A DNA stretch of 64,000 bases, taken from Pseudoxanthomonas sp. Root65. GTDB taxonomy: Bacteria; Pseudomonadota; Gammaproteobacteria; Xanthomonadales; Xanthomonadaceae. Shown one piece after another: positions 57,559-64,000 of this stretch. Each line of letters opens with the position of its first letter. Within the stretch, counting starts at the first letter, position 1. The notes beneath the pieces were generated by a model. That model was not told where the DNA came from. It searched no databases and saw only the letters and a list, made by a program, of their open reading frames with translations. Made by a program: the position numbers and the translations under genes. The stretch lies in the NCBI RefSeq assembly GCF_001427635.1, contig NZ_LMHA01000003.1, positions 309,194-373,193 of the forward strand. The letters run 5' to 3'.

Positions 57559-60168
57559 TCAGGCGACGGAGGCGGTGACCTCGGCCTCGCGGGCCGCGCT
57601 GTAACCCTGGGCTTGCATCCAGTCTTCCAGCTCGTCCGCCGGCAACGGCGGCGAGAACAGGTAGCCCTGCAGCACGGGAAAGCGCTGTTCGGTGAGGAAG
57701 CGATGCTGCGACTCGGTTTCCACGCCCTCGGCCACCACCTTCATGCCCAGGCTTTCGCCGATGCGCAGCACCGAGGACGTCAGCGTGCGCGCGATCGCGC
57801 TGGTGTCGATGTCGCGCACGAAGCTCTGGTCCAGCTTGAGCTCGCTGATCGGCAGGCGGTGCAGGTGGCTGAGGCTGGAATAGCCGGTGCCGAAGTCGTC
57901 CAGCGACAGGCGCACGCCGAGCAGGTAGATGGCCTCGATGTTCTCCAGCACGTCCGGGTCGGGATCGAGCATGACGCTCTCGGTGATCTCCAGCGTCAGG
58001 TCGGCGGGTACCAGGCCGTGTTCGTCCAGCAGTTCGGAGATCTGCAGCGACAGCTGCGGATCGCGGAAGTTGATCGCCGAGATGTTCACCGAGACGCGCG
58101 GGATGTCGATGCCGCGGCCACGCCAGTCGGCCATGCGTGCGCAGGCCTGGCGCAACACCCACAGGCTGAGGTCGGCGATCAGGCCGCACTCTTCGGCGAC
58201 GGGCACGAAGCGCGCGGGCGGGATCACGCCCAGGTCCGCGTGGTGCCAGCGCAGCAGCGCCTCCACGCCGTACAGTTCGTGGCCGTGGGAGCCGCCCACC
58301 TGGGGCTGGTAATGCAGGTCCAGCTGGTTCTGGCGCAAGGCGTCGCGCAAGGCGGTTTCCAGCGAGACGCGTTCCTGCGCCAGGCGGTTCATGTCCACGC
58401 TGAAGAAGCGGAAGCCGCTGCCGCCGTCGCGCTTGGCGCGGTACATGGCCATGTCGGCGTGGCGCACCAGCAGGTCGATGTCGCGGCCGTCCTCGGGGAA
58501 CATCGCCACGCCGATGCTGGCGCTGGGATGCAGGGTCATCAGGCCGGCGGTGGTCGGTGCGGCGATGGCGCCGAGCAGGCGCTCGGCCACGCTGCCGGCC
58601 TGTTCGGTGCTGCACATCGGCAGCACCGCAACGAACTCGTCGCCGGCCTGGCGACCGACGATGTTGATGCCGCCCAGTTCCTCGCTGAGGCGGGCGGCGA
58701 CATCGCGCAGCAGGCCATCGCCAGCGGCATGGCCTTGCGCGTCGTTGACCCGCTTGAAGCGGTCCAGGTCGATGAACAGGACGGCGGCCGTACCGTTGGA
58801 CTGGGCCACGTTGGCCAGCGCCTGCTCGGCCTTGGCGCTGAACATGATGCGGTTCGGCAGGCCGGTGAGGGTGTCGTAGAACGCCAGCTGATGGACGCGC
58901 TCGTTGGTCTGTTCGCGCTCCAGCGTCAGCGAACAGAGGTGCAGGCAGGTGTCGGCCAGGCGCTCGTGCAGTTCGTCCGGGCCGCGGTTCTCGCGGTAGT
59001 AGAACGACAGCGTGCCCAGCACGCGGCCGCTGCTGGACTTGATCGGGTGCGTCCAGCACGCGCGCAGCCCCAGCGGCGTGGTCAGGTGGCGGGTGTTGGC
59101 GCACAGCGGATCGCTGGCGATGTCCTTGACCAGCACCGCGCGGCCACGCCAGGCGGCCACGCCGCAGACGCCTGCCCGCGGGCCGATCGGCAGGCCGTTG
59201 ATCTTGCGCGCCCAGGCTTCGGGCATGCTCGGCGAGGCGAGGGCATGCATCAGCCCTTCGCTGTCCACGGTGATGATGGACACGGTCAGCTCGGGCGCGA
59301 TGTGCTCCACCTCGCGGCAGATCAGCGTCATCACGTCGGCGACGTTCCACTCGTGCACCAGCGCGTCCAGCACCTTGTTGTGCAGCACCTGGTGCATCTT
59401 GGTCCGGGTGATGTCGCTGAGCACGCTGACCAGGCCCAGCAGCGTGCCGTCTTCGTCGTGCACCGGATTGATCGCGGCGGACAGCCACAACGGCCGCCCG
59501 GCCTTGGTGTACAGCAGTACCTCGGTCTGCAGGCCCTCGCCGGCATCCATCGCCCGGTTGATGCGCTCGTCCAGCGTGCCGTCGGTATGCGGACCGGACA
59601 GCAGTTCGGACGGTTTGATGCCGCGCAGTTCCTCCAGCCGGTAGCCGAGCATGCGGGTGAAGCCGCTGTTGACGTAGACGACCTCGCGATCGACCGAGCT
59701 GATGAAGATCGCGTTGTCGCTGCTGTCCACCACGATGGACAGCTGGCGCAGGCGTGCCAGCTGCCGCTGCTGGTCGCTGGTGTCGCGGACGAAGGCGGTG
59801 TGGAAGACGTGTTCGCCGATCACCACTTTCGACATCGACACCGAGCAGGCCGCCTGGCTGCTGTCCTGGCGCAGCAGCACGGCATCGCGATGGCTGCCGA
59901 GCAGGGCGGCCAGCGTCGAGTCGGCCGTGCCGTCAGCCTGCGCGTTCGCCAGCAGGCGGGTGAAGGGCAGGCCGTGCACGTCTTCGCGGCGGCAGCGCCA
60001 CAGCGCTTCGGCTGCCGGATTGAACAGCACCACGCGATGGCGGCCATCGACGACGAAGGCCGCATCCACCGACTGTTCCAGCACGTGCCACAGGCTGTCG
60101 TGCGCCGGCTCGGTCGGTGCCTGGGCCTCGCGCAGCGGTGTCAGCGCATTCAGCGTGCGGCGCAACAT
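57559..60168 (-). CDS. PAS-PAS-GAF-GGDEF-EAL cyclic-di-GMP protein
   Basis: 869 residues, soluble. PAS 1 about residues 22-130 (LEQSVDAAFVVDGRHRVVLF), PAS 2 about 135-255 (ISSVDREVVYVNSGFTRML), GAF about 265-420, GGDEF about 435-600, EAL about 610-860. The GGDEF site is AGDEF (RQAGDEFVAVL), with the first glycine replaced, so cyclase activity may be weak. The EAL domain looks intact: GVEALLRWHH, SVNISAINF, LEITESVML, LDDFGTGYSS, KLDQSFV, VAEGVETE. Likely a phosphodiesterase with signal input from PAS/GAF. ATG 60168 has GGAGG upstream. Confidence 0.92.
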   Translation of the reverse strand: MLRRTLNALTPLREAQAPTEPAHDSLWHVLEQSVDAAFVVDGRHRVVLFNPAAEALWRCRREDVHGLPFTRLLANAQADGTADSTLAALLGSHRDAVLLRQDSSQAACSVSMSKVVIGEHVFHTAFVRDTSDQQRQLARLRQLSIVVDSSDNAIFISSVDREVVYVNSGFTRMLGYRLEELRGIKPSELLSGPHTDGTLDERINRAMDAGEGLQTEVLLYTKAGRPLWLSAAINPVHDEDGTLLGLVSVLSDITRTKMHQVLHNKVLDALVHEWNVADVMTLICREVEHIAPELTVSIITVDSEGLMHALASPSMPEAWARKINGLPIGPRAGVCGVAAWRGRAVLVKDIASDPLCANTRHLTTPLGLRACWTHPIKSSSGRVLGTLSFYYRENRGPDELHERLADTCLHLCSLTLEREQTNERVHQLAFYDTLTGLPNRIMFSAKAEQALANVAQSNGTAAVLFIDLDRFKRVNDAQGHAAGDGLLRDVAARLSEELGGINIVGRQAGDEFVAVLPMCSTEQAGSVAERLLGAIAAPTTAGLMTLHPSASIGVAMFPEDGRDIDLLVRHADMAMYRAKRDGGSGFRFFSVDMNRLAQERVSLETALRDALRQNQLDLHYQPQVGGSHGHELYGVEALLRWHHADLGVIPPARFVPVAEECGLIADLSLWVLRQACARMADWRGRGIDIPRVSVNISAINFRDPQLSLQISELLDEHGLVPADLTLEITESVMLDPDPDVLENIEAIYLLGVRLSLDDFGTGYSSLSHLHRLPISELKLDQSFVRDIDTSAIARTLTSSVLRIGESLGMKVVAEGVETESQHRFLTEQRFPVLQGYLFSPPLPADELEDWMQAQGYSAAREAEVTASVA

Positions 60169-60332
60169 GCCGCCTCCGCGTGGTGCACGGGCGGCGGGCG
60201 GCTGGCGTCGTCGTGGGCGGTGGGTGCGACGGTCATCGGGGGCCAGGGTGGGGTGCCTTCAAGTGACATAACGGCCGGGTTCCGGATTACTTGAACGCGG
60301 TCACGGGGCAGGGACGCAGGACGTCCGCGCCA

Positions 60333-62540
60333 TCAGAACTCCTGCCAGTCGCCGTCCGCCAGCGCCGGCTCGGGCGGGCGGGTCACCGGCTTGCGAGCCA
60401 CGGCCCGCGGCGCCGCTACCCGCGACGGCGCGGCCGCCGACGTGGCCTTGCGTGCCGGCGCGGCGACCGTGGCCTGCAGCTTGAACACCGAGACCGAACC
60501 GGTCAGCGCCTGCGCCTGCTCCTCCATCGAGCGCGCGGCGGCGGTGGCTTCCTCCACCAGTGCGGCGTTCTGCTGGGTGGCTTCGTCCATCTGCACGATG
60601 GTCTGGTTGACCTGTTCGATGCCCGCGCTCTGTTCCTGCGAGGCGGCCGAGATCTCGGACATGATGTCGGTCACGCGCTGCACGCTGGCCACGATCTCGG
60701 CCATCGTCGCACCGGCCTGGTTCACCAGTGCCGAGCCATCGGCGACCTTGTCCACGGAGTTCTCGATCAGGCCCTTGATCTCTTTGGCCGCATTGGCCGA
60801 ACGCTGGGCCAGCGTGCGCACTTCCGACGCGACCACGGCGAAGCCGCGGCCCTGTTCGCCGGCACGGGCCGCTTCCACCGCCGCGTTCAAGGCCAGGATA
60901 TTCGTCTGGAAGGCGATGCCGTCGATGACCGAGATGATCTCGGCGATCTTCTTCGAGGACTGCTCGATGTCGGTCATCGTGGTGACGACCTTGCCGACCA
61001 CGAGCTGGTTGGCCTGGCGGGCGGATTCGGCGTTCTGGCGCACGGTGGAGGTCAGTTCCTCCATCGACGCGGCGGTTTCTTCGAGGTTCGCCGCCTGCTG
61101 CTCGGTGCGACGCGACAGGTCCGCGTTGCCGCTGGCGATTTCGCCGGCAGCGGTGTTGATGCTGGTGGCCGCCATCTGGATGCCGCCGACGATCTCGGTC
61201 AGCTGGCCGACGGTGGCGTTGGCGTCGTCGCGCATCGTGGCGAACACGCCGTGGAAGTCGCCTTCCATCCGTGCGGTCAGGTCGCCATCGGCAATGGCGC
61301 GCAGCAGGGCCGACAGCTGTGCGAGGTTGCGGTCGCTGGTGGCCATCATGGTGTTCAGGCCCTGCACCATCTGCAGGAAGTCGTGGCGGAAGCCGGCCTC
61401 GTCGCCGCGTGCGGTGAAGTCGCCGGCCGCCGCCGACTGCGACAGCCGCTTGATCTCGCCGTTGATGGCCAGCAGGCTCTGCTTGGCTGCGTCCATCGCC
61501 TCGTGCAGGAACGCACGGGTACCGGGCAGGCGGCGTGCGTCCTGGCTCAGGTCGCCGCTGGCATAACGCTCCAGGATGCCGATGGCATCGCGGAACGCGT
61601 GCAGGTGCTCGAACATCATGGTGTTGATGCCGCCGGCCAGTTCGCCGTATACGCCGGGGAAATCCTCCGGCATGCGGTGGCTGATGTCCTCGGCTTCGTG
61701 CAGGCGGATCATGTCCCGCGTCTCGTGCGAGAAGCGTTCCAGCATGTGCACCATCTCGTCGGTGGCCTTCAGCATCTGGCCCACCTCGTCGCGGCCATGA
61801 TGGCCGGTGCGCACGCTCAGGTCGCCGCGCGAGACGCCCTTGATCGCCGCCAGGGCACGTGCCACCGGCTCAAGCACCGACTGGCCGATGACCCAGCCGA
61901 TCGCCATGCTCAGCAGCACCAGCAGGCCGCCGGCGATGGTCATGACCACGGTGAACTGCATCGCCTGCGCCTGCGTATCGTCGAGATAGACGCCGGTGCC
62001 GATCACCCAGCCCCACGGCTGGTACAGCGCGGCGTACGAGGTCTTCGGTACCGGCGCTTCCTCGCCGGCCTTGGCCCAGCTGTAGTCGACGTGGCCACCG
62101 CCGGCCCGCGCCACGCGGACGAATTCCGGGAAGATGCGCTTGCCGTCCGGGCTCAACACATCGTCCAGCGGCTTGCCGGTCAGATCCGGCCGGGTGGGGT
62201 GCATCAACATGATCGGGGCTTCGTCGGTGACGAAGAAATAGTCCACGCCGCCGTTGGCCTGCATCGTCGACAGCGTGGCCAGTGCCCGTGCCTTGGCGTC
62301 GGCTTCGTCGAGCTTGCCGTCGGCCGCCTGTTTGGCATAGCCGGCGATCACGCTGAGCGCCATCTCGGTCTGTGCCTTCAGACCGTTCTGGCGCGTACTG
62401 GTCAGGTCCAGGTACTGCATGCGCGCGGCGACGACCGCCAGTGCGATGGTGCCCAGCGCGACCAGCGCGGTCTGGATCAGGAACCGGCGCTTCAGCGGCA
62501 AGGAGGAAAGCGTGGCGGCGATCTTGGCATTCAGCGACAT
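60333..62540 (-). CDS. Methyl-accepting chemotaxis protein (Cache sensor) with helix deletion
   Basis: 735 residues. First membrane helix about residues 17-42, a periplasmic single Cache (sCache_2-like) sensor ([20 protein letters not shown] ... [13 protein letters not shown]), second helix about 185-210, HAMP, signalling domain with tip [18 protein letters not shown]. The C-terminus ADGDWQEF is a CheR/CheB tether. Compared with the two neighbouring receptors it lacks 13 residues ([13 protein letters not shown]) after RQANQL, an in-frame 39-bp deletion in the N-terminal helix of the cytoplasmic bundle. Confidence 0.94.
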   Translation of the reverse strand: MSLNAKIAATLSSLPLKRRFLIQTALVALGTIALAVVAARMQYLDLTSTRQNGLKAQTEMALSVIAGYAKQAADGKLDEADAKARALATLSTMQANGGVDYFFVTDEAPIMLMHPTRPDLTGKPLDDVLSPDGKRIFPEFVRVARAGGGHVDYSWAKAGEEAPVPKTSYAALYQPWGWVIGTGVYLDDTQAQAMQFTVVMTIAGGLLVLLSMAIGWVIGQSVLEPVARALAAIKGVSRGDLSVRTGHHGRDEVGQMLKATDEMVHMLERFSHETRDMIRLHEAEDISHRMPEDFPGVYGELAGGINTMMFEHLHAFRDAIGILERYASGDLSQDARRLPGTRAFLHEAMDAAKQSLLAINGEIKRLSQSAAAGDFTARGDEAGFRHDFLQMVQGLNTMMATSDRNLAQLSALLRAIADGDLTARMEGDFHGVFATMRDDANATVGQLTEIVGGIQMAATSINTAAGEIASGNADLSRRTEQQAANLEETAASMEELTSTVRQNAESARQANQLVVGKVVTTMTDIEQSSKKIAEIISVIDGIAFQTNILALNAAVEAARAGEQGRGFAVVASEVRTLAQRSANAAKEIKGLIENSVDKVADGSALVNQAGATMAEIVASVQRVTDIMSEISAASQEQSAGIEQVNQTIVQMDEATQQNAALVEEATAAARSMEEQAQALTGSVSVFKLQATVAAPARKATSAAAPSRVAAPRAVARKPVTRPPEPALADGDWQEF

Positions 62541-62604
62541 GGCGGTCTCGGACGGCAGGGACGATGCATAGGAGTGGGAGGGAACGCAGTGCGCCCCTCT
62601 GGTG

Positions 62605-62612
62605 TTATCGGC
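62605..62612 (-). promoter_or_regulatory. Possible sigma-28 -10 element for the Cache chemoreceptor
   Basis: Minus strand GCCGATAA, a perfect FliA -10. At N13 there is CAAA and at N15 TGCA, so the -35 is weak. Predicted leader about 58 nt. Confidence 0.5.
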
Positions 62613-62694
62613 CGGCGCGCGCGGATTTGCAGGGTGCGTTGCGTGCTACGACGAAAGACGCATGGCCGGGCTTGCGATGGCCGCATACGCGAAA

Positions 62695-62718
62695 ACCGCG
62701 GGCCTTGCGGTCCGCGGT
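62695..62718 (-). terminator. Intrinsic terminator of cheW
   Basis: On the minus strand ACCGCGGACC (62718-62709), loop GCAA, GGCCCGCGGT (62704-62695) with one non-Watson-Crick position, followed by TTTTC. 40 nt after the cheW stop. Confidence 0.8.
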
Positions 62719-62758
62719 CTCGGGAGTGCTGCCGTGCTGCCGAAGGCCCGGCGGTGGA

Positions 62759-63247
62759 TCAGGCGGCGACCGCTTCCGGCAGGGGCTGGCCCAGATCGGC
62801 GCTGTCGATCAGCGTTTCGATGTCGAGCAGGATCAGCATGCGTTCGTCAATGGTGCCGATACCGGAGATGAAGCGGGTATCGACGCTGGCGCCGAATTCC
62901 GGCGTGGGGCGGATCTGCTCGGCATTGAGCGCGATCACGTCCGACACGCTGTCCACCACGATGCCGACCACACGGTCTTCCACGTTCAGTACGATCATCA
63001 CGGTGAAGGCGTCGTAACGCGCTTCCTTCAGCCGCAGCTTCAGGCGCAGGTCGATCACCGGCACGATGGTGCCGCGCAGGTTGATGACGCCCTTGATGTA
63101 ATCCGGTGCGTCGGGCAGGCGGGTCACCGAGTCGTAGCCGCGGATTTCCTGGACCTTCAGGATGTCCACGCCGTAGTGCTCGTCTCCCAGGGTGAAGCTG
63201 AGGAACTCGTCCGCGGTCGCCGCGGCCAGGGTCTTCTTGTCGCTCAT
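62759..63247 (-). CDS. cheW: Chemotaxis adaptor CheW
   Basis: 162 residues. Couples chemoreceptors to CheA. Single CheW domain: EFLSFTLGDEHYGVDILKVQEIRGY, RLPDAPDYIKGVINLRGTIVPVIDLRLKL (key NLRGTIVPVIDLR), GIVVDSVSDVI, FISGIGTIDERMLILLDIETL. Located between two chemoreceptor genes, with its own sigma-28 promoter and terminator, so likely monocistronic. No cheA or cheY lies in the window. Confidence 0.97.
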   Translation of the reverse strand: MSDKKTLAAATADEFLSFTLGDEHYGVDILKVQEIRGYDSVTRLPDAPDYIKGVINLRGTIVPVIDLRLKLRLKEARYDAFTVMIVLNVEDRVVGIVVDSVSDVIALNAEQIRPTPEFGASVDTRFISGIGTIDERMLILLDIETLIDSADLGQPLPEAVAA

Positions 63248-63313
63248 TCGTCGGGCTCCTGTTGCAGCCGGTAAGGGGTAGCGGGGTTCCCGGGGCGGAA
63301 CCGGTCAAGGCCT

Positions 63314-63340
63314 AGATCGGCCCCGGGCGGGGTTTCTTTA
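63314..63340 (-). promoter_or_regulatory. Sigma-28 (FliA) promoter for cheW
   Basis: Minus strand TAAA (63340-63337), exactly 15 nt, GCCGATCT (63321-63314): 4 of 4 and 6 of 8. Leader about 60 nt. Immediately follows the stop of the upstream receptor gene. Confidence 0.75.
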
Positions 63341-63346
63341 GCGCGG

Positions 63347-64000
63347 TCAGTGCAGATCCGGTTCGGCAACGCTGCGCAGGGCGCCGCCGGCCGCGATGCG
63401 GGTGACCCGTTCCTGCACCAGGCGCGCCACGGTGCCGTGGCCATCCAGGCGGAAGGTGGACACGGCATCGCTCAGGGCATGGGCCTGTTCCTCCATCGAA
63501 CGGGCTGCTGCCGAGGCTTCTTCCACCAGCGCGGCGTTCTGCTGCGTGGTCTCGTCCATCTGCACGATGGTCTGGTTGACCTGTTCGATGCCCGCACTCT
63601 GTTCCTGCGAGGCGGCGGAGATCTCCGCCATGATGTCGGTCACGCGCTGCACGCTGGCCACGATCTCGGCCATCGTCGCGCCGGCCTGGTTCACCAGCTT
63701 GGAACCGTCGGCCACCTTGTCCACCGAGTTCTCGATCAGGCCCTTGATCTCCTTGGCCGCATTGGCCGAACGCTGGGCCAGCGTACGCACTTCGCTCGCC
63801 ACGACCGCAAAGCCGCGGCCCTGTTCGCCGGCACGCGCCGCTTCCACCGCCGCGTTGAGCGCCAGGATATTGGTCTGGAAGGCGATGCCGTCGATGACCG
63901 AAATGATCTCGGCGATCTTCTTCGAGGACTGCTCGATGTCGGTCATCGTGGTGACGACCTTGCCGACCACATCGCCACCCTGCGAGGCGACCGAGGCCGC
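63347..64000 (-). CDS. Methyl-accepting chemotaxis protein, C-terminal part only
   Basis: The 218 C-terminal residues of a third receptor; the frame is open to the window end, so sensor, membrane and HAMP parts are outside. The visible part starts [15 protein letters not shown] and includes the hairpin tip [18 protein letters not shown] and [17 protein letters not shown]. It is nearly identical to the two neighbouring receptors through the tip, then diverges. The C-terminus ([10 protein letters not shown]) lacks a WxxF tether, so this receptor probably depends on neighbours for efficient CheR/CheB action. It retains the segment deleted in the Cache receptor. Confidence 0.94.
   Translation of the reverse strand, partial: AASVASQGGDVVGKVVTTMTDIEQSSKKIAEIISVIDGIAFQTNILALNAAVEAARAGEQGRGFAVVASEVRTLAQRSANAAKEIKGLIENSVDKVADGSKLVNQAGATMAEIVASVQRVTDIMAEISAASQEQSAGIEQVNQTIVQMDETTQQNAALVEEASAAARSMEEQAHALSDAVSTFRLDGHGTVARLVQERVTRIAAGGALRSVAEPDLH

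Noticed and set aside
57499..60294. 931-codon plus-strand frame opposite the GGDEF-EAL gene
   Set aside because: Same antisense effect; the minus strand encodes clear PAS, GAF, GGDEF and EAL motifs.
60333..62540. Frameshift or pseudogene in the Cache chemoreceptor
   Set aside because: The difference from its neighbours is exactly 39 bp, so the frame and the DWQEF end are intact; reported as an in-frame deletion instead.

Overview
The window looks like chromosomal DNA of a gammaproteobacterium of the family Xanthomonadaceae, most like Pseudoxanthomonas or a close relative. This rests on the smc-zipA-ligA order, the lexA2-imuA-imuB-dnaE2 cassette, the flgM/flgA/cheV/flgB arrangement, very high GC (about two thirds by eye) and several families of intergenic palindromes. 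The assignment is inference from gene content; no database was searched.

Layout. 1-4045: smc (5' end outside the window) and zipA. 4129-6967: six small accessory genes inserted between zipA and ligA, with two palindromic repeats. 6968-7484: no gene, but a 21-bp-period minisatellite built on CCATCGATGG. 7485-12898: ligA, epmA, an exported DUF3011 protein and mtnA. 13080-18070: a signalling block with a diguanylate cyclase, a histidine kinase, a single-domain response regulator and a REC-kinase-REC hybrid. 18104-19617 (minus): three small related unknown proteins. 19794-23041: a helicase/exonuclease pair resembling Bacillus MrfA-MrfB. 23217-24335: an HDOD protein. 24514-31072: the SOS mutagenesis cassette lexA2-imuA-imuB-dnaE2 with an AlkB-like gene at its end and a palindromic operator abutting the lexA2 start.

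31197-46315 is flagellar: flgL, K, J, I, H, G, F, E, D, C, B and cheV on the minus strand, then flgA, flgM and flgN on the plus strand. Two large (about 770 bp) self-symmetric repeats, in opposite orientation to each other, sit between flgG and flgF and between cheV and flgA. They bracket flgFEDCB-cheV. Sigma-54 type promoters are visible before flgA, flgB, flgG and flgJ, and sigma-28 type promoters before flgM, cheV, the compact chemoreceptor gene and cheW. This fits a class hierarchy in which RpoN drives hook and basal-body genes and FliA drives flgM and chemotaxis.

46321-64000 is signalling and chemotaxis: a PAS histidine kinase, a GIY-YIG protein, a degenerate GGDEF-EAL-REC protein coupled to a small kinase-like protein, a compact chemoreceptor, cheR-cheD-cheB, two full chemoreceptors ending in a DWQEF tether, a PAS-PAS-GAF-GGDEF-EAL protein, cheW, and the 3' end of a third receptor running off the window. 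One receptor has a 39-bp in-frame deletion in its cytoplasmic bundle.

The most novel-looking items are the minisatellite, the oppositely oriented large repeats around flagellar genes, REP elements that supply the last codons and stop of two unrelated genes, the three small paralogues, and the receptor with the helix deletion.
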